A DNA stretch of 46,701 bases from Anaerovibrio slackiae (GTDB taxonomy: Bacteria; Bacillota; Negativicutes; Selenomonadales; Selenomonadaceae): NCBI RefSeq assembly GCF_009695585.1, contig NZ_VUNR01000024.1, positions 1 through 46,701 on the forward strand. The letters run 5' to 3'. A program made the position numbers and the translations under genes. The notes beneath the pieces were generated by a model. The model did not search any database. It was not told where the DNA came from and saw only the letters and a list, made by a program, of their open reading frames with translations. This document shows positions 43,480-46,701 of this stretch, one piece after another; positions within the stretch are counted from its first letter, which is position 1, and each line of letters opens with the position of its first letter.

Positions 43480-44421
43480 TTAAATATTATCCTGATAACG
43501 ACAAAGACTGTCCAGCTCGTATGGCGTTTCCTGATATACATAGTAGTTCAGCCAGTTGGAAAACAGCAGGTTTGCCACGGAGCGCCACCTGACCACAGGC
43601 AGCCTGGCAGGATCATCATCAGGATAATAATTCTTCGGCACGTTCACATTGGGCATGCCGGCAGCCATATCCCTGTCATACTCCTGCTTCAGGGACAGGG
43701 GATCATACTCTGCGTGGCCGGTAATAAAAAACTGCCTCTGCTCAAGGTTGGCTATGGCATATACCCCTGCCTCATCATCGGACTCTGCCAGGATAGTCAG
43801 CTCATCCACCTTTTCTATGTCCTCCTTGCGAATCTCCGTATGCCGGGAATGAGGCACATAGAACTCATCATCAAAGCCCCGGAACAGCGGCTCATTCTGC
43901 TGGCAGAGATGATGCCTGTACACGCCGAATATCTTCGGCGCCACATCATACTTCGGTATGCCGTAATGATAGTACAGCCCCGCCTGAGCTCCCCAGCAGA
44001 TATGGAAGGTGGAGTACACATGGCTCTTGCTCCACTCCATGATTTCAGAAACTTCCTCCCAGTAGGCCACGTCCTCAAAAGGCATCTGCTCCACCGGCGC
44101 ACCGGTAATGATAAAGCCATCGTATTTCTTGTGGCGCACCTCGGCAAAGGTGCCATAGAACTCCGTCAGGTAATCCTGGGAGGTGTGCGTTGGCACATAG
44201 GACTCGGTATAGATAAAATCCACCTCCACCTGCAGCGGCGTATTGCCCAGGAGCCGCAGCAGCTGGGTTTCCGTCACCTGCTTGACGGGCATCAGGTTCA
44301 GAATCAAAAGCCGCAAAGGACGAATATCCTGGCTGTAGGCCCTGTCCGAATCCATAATAAAAATATGTTCTTTTTCCAGAATTGCCGCTGCCGGCAAATC
44401 ATTTGGTATCTTGATTGGCAT
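43480..44421 (-). CDS. metA: Homoserine O-acyltransferase, acetyl-CoA type
   Basis: 313 aa, first committed step of methionine synthesis. Catalytic Cys in [10 protein letters not shown] and the His-Glu pair in [11 protein letters not shown] are present. The acyl-CoA-selecting loop reads [15 protein letters not shown]: at the position where E. coli MetA has Gly (succinyl-CoA) there is a Glu, which in studied Firmicutes enzymes marks acetyl-CoA use. GGGGAG lies about 10 bp upstream. It follows the 312-aa secreted-protein gene by 53 bp with no terminator between. Confidence 0.93.
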   Translation of the reverse strand: MPIKIPNDLPAAAILEKEHIFIMDSDRAYSQDIRPLRLLILNLMPVKQVTETQLLRLLGNTPLQVEVDFIYTESYVPTHTSQDYLTEFYGTFAEVRHKKYDGFIITGAPVEQMPFEDVAYWEEVSEIMEWSKSHVYSTFHICWGAQAGLYYHYGIPKYDVAPKIFGVYRHHLCQQNEPLFRGFDDEFYVPHSRHTEIRKEDIEKVDELTILAESDDEAGVYAIANLEQRQFFITGHAEYDPLSLKQEYDRDMAAGMPNVNVPKNYYPDDDPARLPVVRWRSVANLLFSNWLNYYVYQETPYELDSLCRYQDNI

Positions 44422-44474
44422 TAGCTATTAACTCCCCATAATCTTACGCAATTCCCCTTATTACCTTCACCGTA

Positions 44475-45413
44475 TCAGCGGTAAAGGGATTCGTAATCCT
44501 CCAGGCTGTATCTGTGCACCCATTTCTGATTCCTGCTCTCATAGGCCTGCAAAGCCTTCAGCTCCGTTTCCTCAGCTGAACCCTTGACAACAGCATGGTA
44601 TGCCCCGTCAGTCTCACGATCTGTATAATCTTTCCACCCCTCCCGCGGATTCCAGTGCTGATAGCGGACAATCTTGCCCGTATACTGAGGGATGTTAATC
44701 GCCTTCTTCAAAAAATGGATTTCCACCAGCTCACCGCTGGCAGACTTGTATTCCTGCCACTCCCAGAAGATGATGTTCTCGCCATTTACGCGCATGGTAG
44801 TAGTGTCCGCCATGCAGCTGACATAGCCGCCGTTAGGCAGCCTTTCCTGCCTGAGCAGCAGCCATCTGTCAGAGGCACTGCGCCTCTCCACCTCGCCCAT
44901 GCCGAAGACGCTGTCCACGATATAGGCATAAAAATCCTCGTCAAATTCCTGGGAATTCATTTCCTTGTATTTCAGCGGCTGATACTGCTTGCTCCACAGC
45001 TTTTTGCCGTTTTTGTCGTAAAAGACTTCATCCATGTATGCCAGCACCCTGGTCTGTGGACATACCTGCACTGTTGCCAGGCTGTAGGCCAGGTCATTTG
45101 GCCTGATGTCCTTGATGCCATAATTGTCCAGGGTTTCCTTGGCGCCGCCGTAGCTATAGGTAGTCTTGGTGACAGCGGTAATTCTGGTGGCAATCCCCCC
45201 GAATGCCTCCTGCACCTTCACCTGGGATGTATTGTAATACTTGGTGTAATTGTTATCCGACGAAATCCAGTACCACGGATTGTCCGTTGCTGCCGCAGCA
45301 GTCGTTGCTGCTGTGGTTGCTGCTTCTGCCCCAGTCGTGCTATACATGACATTACTGCACATGGCAACAGCCAAAAATAATATAGCGGAAACAATAGAAA
45401 AACAGTATCTCAT
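44475..45413 (-). CDS. Secreted protein of unknown function, two-domain envelope type
   Basis: About 312 aa. A signal peptide (FSIVSAILFLAVAMCSNVMY) is followed by a Thr/Ala linker and two halves of similar outline: NPWYWISSDNNYTKYYNTSQV with YDKNGKKLW, then SDRWLLLRQERLPNGGYVSC with ENIIFWEWQEY. This suggests a duplicated surface-adhesin-E-like beta domain, seen in many Negativicutes exported proteins; the family link is tentative. The start at 45413 has GAGGG 7 bp upstream. Confidence 0.75.
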   Translation of the reverse strand: MRYCFSIVSAILFLAVAMCSNVMYSTTGAEAATTAATTAAAATDNPWYWISSDNNYTKYYNTSQVKVQEAFGGIATRITAVTKTTYSYGGAKETLDNYGIKDIRPNDLAYSLATVQVCPQTRVLAYMDEVFYDKNGKKLWSKQYQPLKYKEMNSQEFDEDFYAYIVDSVFGMGEVERRSASDRWLLLRQERLPNGGYVSCMADTTTMRVNGENIIFWEWQEYKSASGELVEIHFLKKAINIPQYTGKIVRYQHWNPREGWKDYTDRETDGAYHAVVKGSAEETELKALQAYESRNQKWVHRYSLEDYESLYR

Positions 45414-45453
45414 GACAACACCCTCTTTTCCAAAAATATATCCATCTAGTTCT

Positions 45454-45476
45454 TCCTGTGTATACAAAAACGTATA
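45454..45476 (-). promoter_or_regulatory. Operator-like inverted repeat upstream of the 312-aa gene
   Basis: GTATAC-N6-GTATAC, two identical self-complementary half-sites, about 45 bp before the start codon. This pattern fits a dimeric repressor site. No consensus promoter is obvious nearby; a TAAAAT lies just upstream but with a poor -35. Confidence 0.4.
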
Positions 45477-45517
45477 CTTTAGTATTTTATCATATTTTGG
45501 CAATCTTTACCACATCA

Positions 45518-45562
45518 TGGGGAAATTTCAGTTTGTCGTGGTGCTTATTCGTTACTTTGTGC
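45518..45562 (-). repeat. 45-bp intergenic repeat, copy A
   Basis: On the minus strand it begins TATATGCACAAAGTAAC and ends ACAAACTGAAATTTCC. It matches copy B at 46571-46615 in 34 of the 40 bases from AAAGTAAC onward, read by eye. Both copies lie on the same strand, upstream of a gene of unknown function. Confidence 0.65.
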
Positions 45563-45597
45563 ATATACTGATGATGTAGTTTGATATTTCGTGGATT

Positions 45598-45781
45598 CTG
45601 TTCAGACATTATAAAGGGACAGGTAGCGGCAGTACCCATAGAAAACTCGCTCTCGCTCTTAGCACAGCCTCGCGCTTCTAAGCTCCTGTGTCGCTTACGC
45701 TCGCACTCGCTAAGAAGCGAGGCTGCACTCAAGGTTTTCTTTGGGTACATGCCACACCTGTCCCTCTTTGTGTCTGAACAG
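45598..45781. repeat. 184-bp imperfect palindrome, candidate non-autonomous repeat element
   Basis: Its ends are perfect 11-bp inverted repeats, CTGTTCAGACA (45598-45608) and TGTCTGAACAG (45771-45781). Inside these, AGGGACAGGT/ACCTGTCCCT and TACCCA/TGGGTA extend the pairing, and AGAAAAC faces GGTTTTCT. An inner stem pairs 45665-45683 (CAGCCTCGCGCTTCTAAGC) with 45709-45725. It contains no gene. The 21-nt core at 45642-45662 recurs in the palindrome at 32229-32296. Confidence 0.65.
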
Positions 45782-45915
45782 ATATGCACATAGTTATCAA
45801 CTATACTCTGCTGTACGCTACCAAGGTAATCAATCTGACTTTACGAAAAAGCTGAAAAGGGGGAGCCGGGAGGCTGACGAAACTTGCTACTGCCGACCGC
45901 TGTATAAACTGAAGT
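45782..45915. other. Intergenic, no gene seen
   Basis: About 130 bp after the stop of the 187-aa gene. It holds a possible stem (ACCGC...TATAAAC with GTTATAGGCGGT) over that gene's stop codon region and a short AAACTGAAGTTT palindrome resembling the end of the 45-bp repeat, in the opposite orientation. Otherwise nothing recognised. Confidence 0.35.
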
Positions 45916-46479
45916 TTAATGCCGCGGGGTTATAGGCGGTATTTTCATTTCCACTGATTGGTGAACAATGAGATTTTCGCTCATGTCCTTAGAGGAATGC
46001 TGTCCCCAGATTTTTTGCAAAGCGGTCACAAAAGCTCCCGGTGTCATGGAGGATTCCAGCTGTGCCTTTACGGATGTGCGCAGCTGGCTGAAAAATTCTT
46101 CTGAAAGCTCTACATTACGCTGTGCCAGCAGGATTTGCAGGTTGGTATCCACCAGATACATGTGCAGTACAGGCTCCTGCAAATCTTCCAAGATAGGCTT
46201 CAATCCCGGCGGCAACAGCTGAACCCCCAAAGGGCAATCCCCCCAGCCCTCCTTGAAGATGCCATCAATCTTGTACAAAAGGAACAATATGCCATCCTGC
46301 TCATACAGTCCCAGCTCCAGCTTGCCAGTGCGGAATGCCTCCGTGGCAATCACATCGGTCTTGCTAAGCTGCAATATAAACATGCAGCCGTTGGCATCTA
46401 TCTGAAAAAGTCCTCCGTCCCCCTGATTTTTGATAGGCAGGGGGAATTTTTCTCCTACCTGAAAATTTGTGTATTCCAT
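45916..46479 (-). CDS. Protein of unknown function
   Basis: 187 aa, no signal peptide or membrane segment. N-terminal half beta-rich (FQVGEKFPLPIKNQG, GCMFILQLSKTDV, YEQDGILFLLYKIDG); the C-terminal half is helical (SEEFFSQLRTSVKAQLES). No family recognised. GGAGG lies 8 bp before the ATG at 46479; an ATG five codons earlier overlaps that site. Probably monocistronic, flanked by the two copies of the 45-bp repeat. Confidence 0.75.
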   Translation of the reverse strand: MEYTNFQVGEKFPLPIKNQGDGGLFQIDANGCMFILQLSKTDVIATEAFRTGKLELGLYEQDGILFLLYKIDGIFKEGWGDCPLGVQLLPPGLKPILEDLQEPVLHMYLVDTNLQILLAQRNVELSEEFFSQLRTSVKAQLESSMTPGAFVTALQKIWGQHSSKDMSENLIVHQSVEMKIPPITPRH

Positions 46480-46527
46480 GCAAGTTTCCTCCATTAATTA
46501 ATGTGTGTATATTGTTACGGTTCATTC

Positions 46528-46566
46528 CATTAACAGAGGTATTTTAGCACAAAAGTGAGCAGTGAA
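46528..46566 (-). promoter_or_regulatory. Probable promoter of the 187-aa gene
   Basis: On the minus strand TTGTTC, 17 bp, TAAAAT, located between repeat copy B and the start codon. Both hexamers are partial matches. Confidence 0.45.
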
Positions 46567-46570
46567 CAAT

Positions 46571-46615
46571 CAGGAAAATTTCAGTTTGTCGTAGTGCTTG
46601 ATTGTTACTTTTGCG
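46571..46615 (-). repeat. 45-bp intergenic repeat, copy B
   Basis: On the minus strand it reads TATATCGCAAAAGTAAC through ACAAACTGAAATTTTCC and matches copy A at 45518-45562. It sits directly upstream of the promoter of the 187-aa gene. An outer AACAATCA/TGATTGTT pair at about 46567-46606 can fold around part of it. The remaining bases to the window end hold no visible gene. Confidence 0.65.
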
Positions 46616-46701
46616 ATATATGTACGTTTTAATTATTAGTGCAGGGGAGCTGTCAGAAAAACATCAGCAAATACTCCAATGGTCGGAGAGGCAATGCCAA
46701 T

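Noticed and set aside
44422-44474. SAM riboswitch or methionine T-box in front of metA
   Set aside because: The gap is only 53 bp and holds no conserved motif.
45490-45789. 99-codon minus-strand frame across the palindrome and repeat copy A
   Set aside because: Most of it is the palindrome. The last part (39 codons from an internal Met) covers repeat copy A, but copy B has a stop just upstream and substitutions between the copies are not synonymous-biased, so I treat it as non-coding.
1-46701. CRISPR array, integrase, transposase or restriction system
   Set aside because: No regularly spaced repeats and no such protein motifs were seen in any translated frame.

Overview
The window comes from a diderm Firmicute of the class Negativicutes, probably Selenomonadales. 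The 16S rRNA 5' end reads like that group. The gene order yaaR-holB-ricT-trmN6-rsmI-metG-tatD-3D protein is the Firmicutes house order. A secretin (CpaC/RcpA) implies an outer membrane. Promoters are classic sigma-A type and intrinsic terminators are frequent. No phage, CRISPR array or complete insertion sequence was seen.

Layout. (1) 1-1130, minus strand: a tRNA cluster (Gly-Gly-Met-Arg-Tyr) runs into the start of an rRNA operon, each with its own consensus promoter. (2) 1.2-6.7 kb: a copper P-type ATPase with metal-binding domains at both ends, then an xpaC-telA pair in which the xpaC 3' end looks frame-disrupted, then tRNA-Thr. (3) 6.9-10.9 kb: a TauE/SafE exporter, an unknown helical protein, an AAT-type amino-acid permease and a Thr-rich orphan. 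Three perfect DnaA-box 9-mers sit between the last two. (4) 11.2-26.9 kb: a full Tad (Flp) pilus locus. A 13-kb minus-strand operon encodes CpaB, secretin, two TadZ/CpaE-like ATPases, TadB, two Flp pilins, TadE, TadA, TadC and DUF192, then continues without a clear break into GtrA, a flavoprotein and a polytopic GT-C-like protein. A TadG-like gene converges on it, and the prepilin peptidase is divergent at its head.

(5) 26.9-28.6 kb: a c-di-GMP phosphodiesterase (intact EAL, degenerate GGDEF), next to the pilus genes. (6) 28.8-36.3 kb: the housekeeping run (3D-domain cell-wall protein, TatD, MetG, RsmI, TrmN6-like, RicT, HolB, YaaR). (7) 36.4-39.5 kb: serA-serC on the plus strand behind a T-box leader whose specifier loop contains the serine codon UCC. 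(8) 39.6-46.5 kb: a minus-strand run of poorly known genes (DUF4127, unknown, DUF2225, secreted unknown), a MetA with the acetyl-CoA-type glutamate, another secreted unknown and a cytoplasmic unknown.

The most notable unexplained structures are a 45-bp element repeated upstream of two unknown genes (45.5 and 46.6 kb); a 184-bp palindrome at 45.6-45.8 kb that shares a core with a 68-bp palindrome at 32.2 kb (a candidate dispersed repeat family); the DnaA-box cluster at 10.15-10.25 kb; and the Tad operon's duplicated TadZ and lipid-linked-sugar tail, which suggest a modified pilus. All family assignments are from reading translated motifs; no database search was run.
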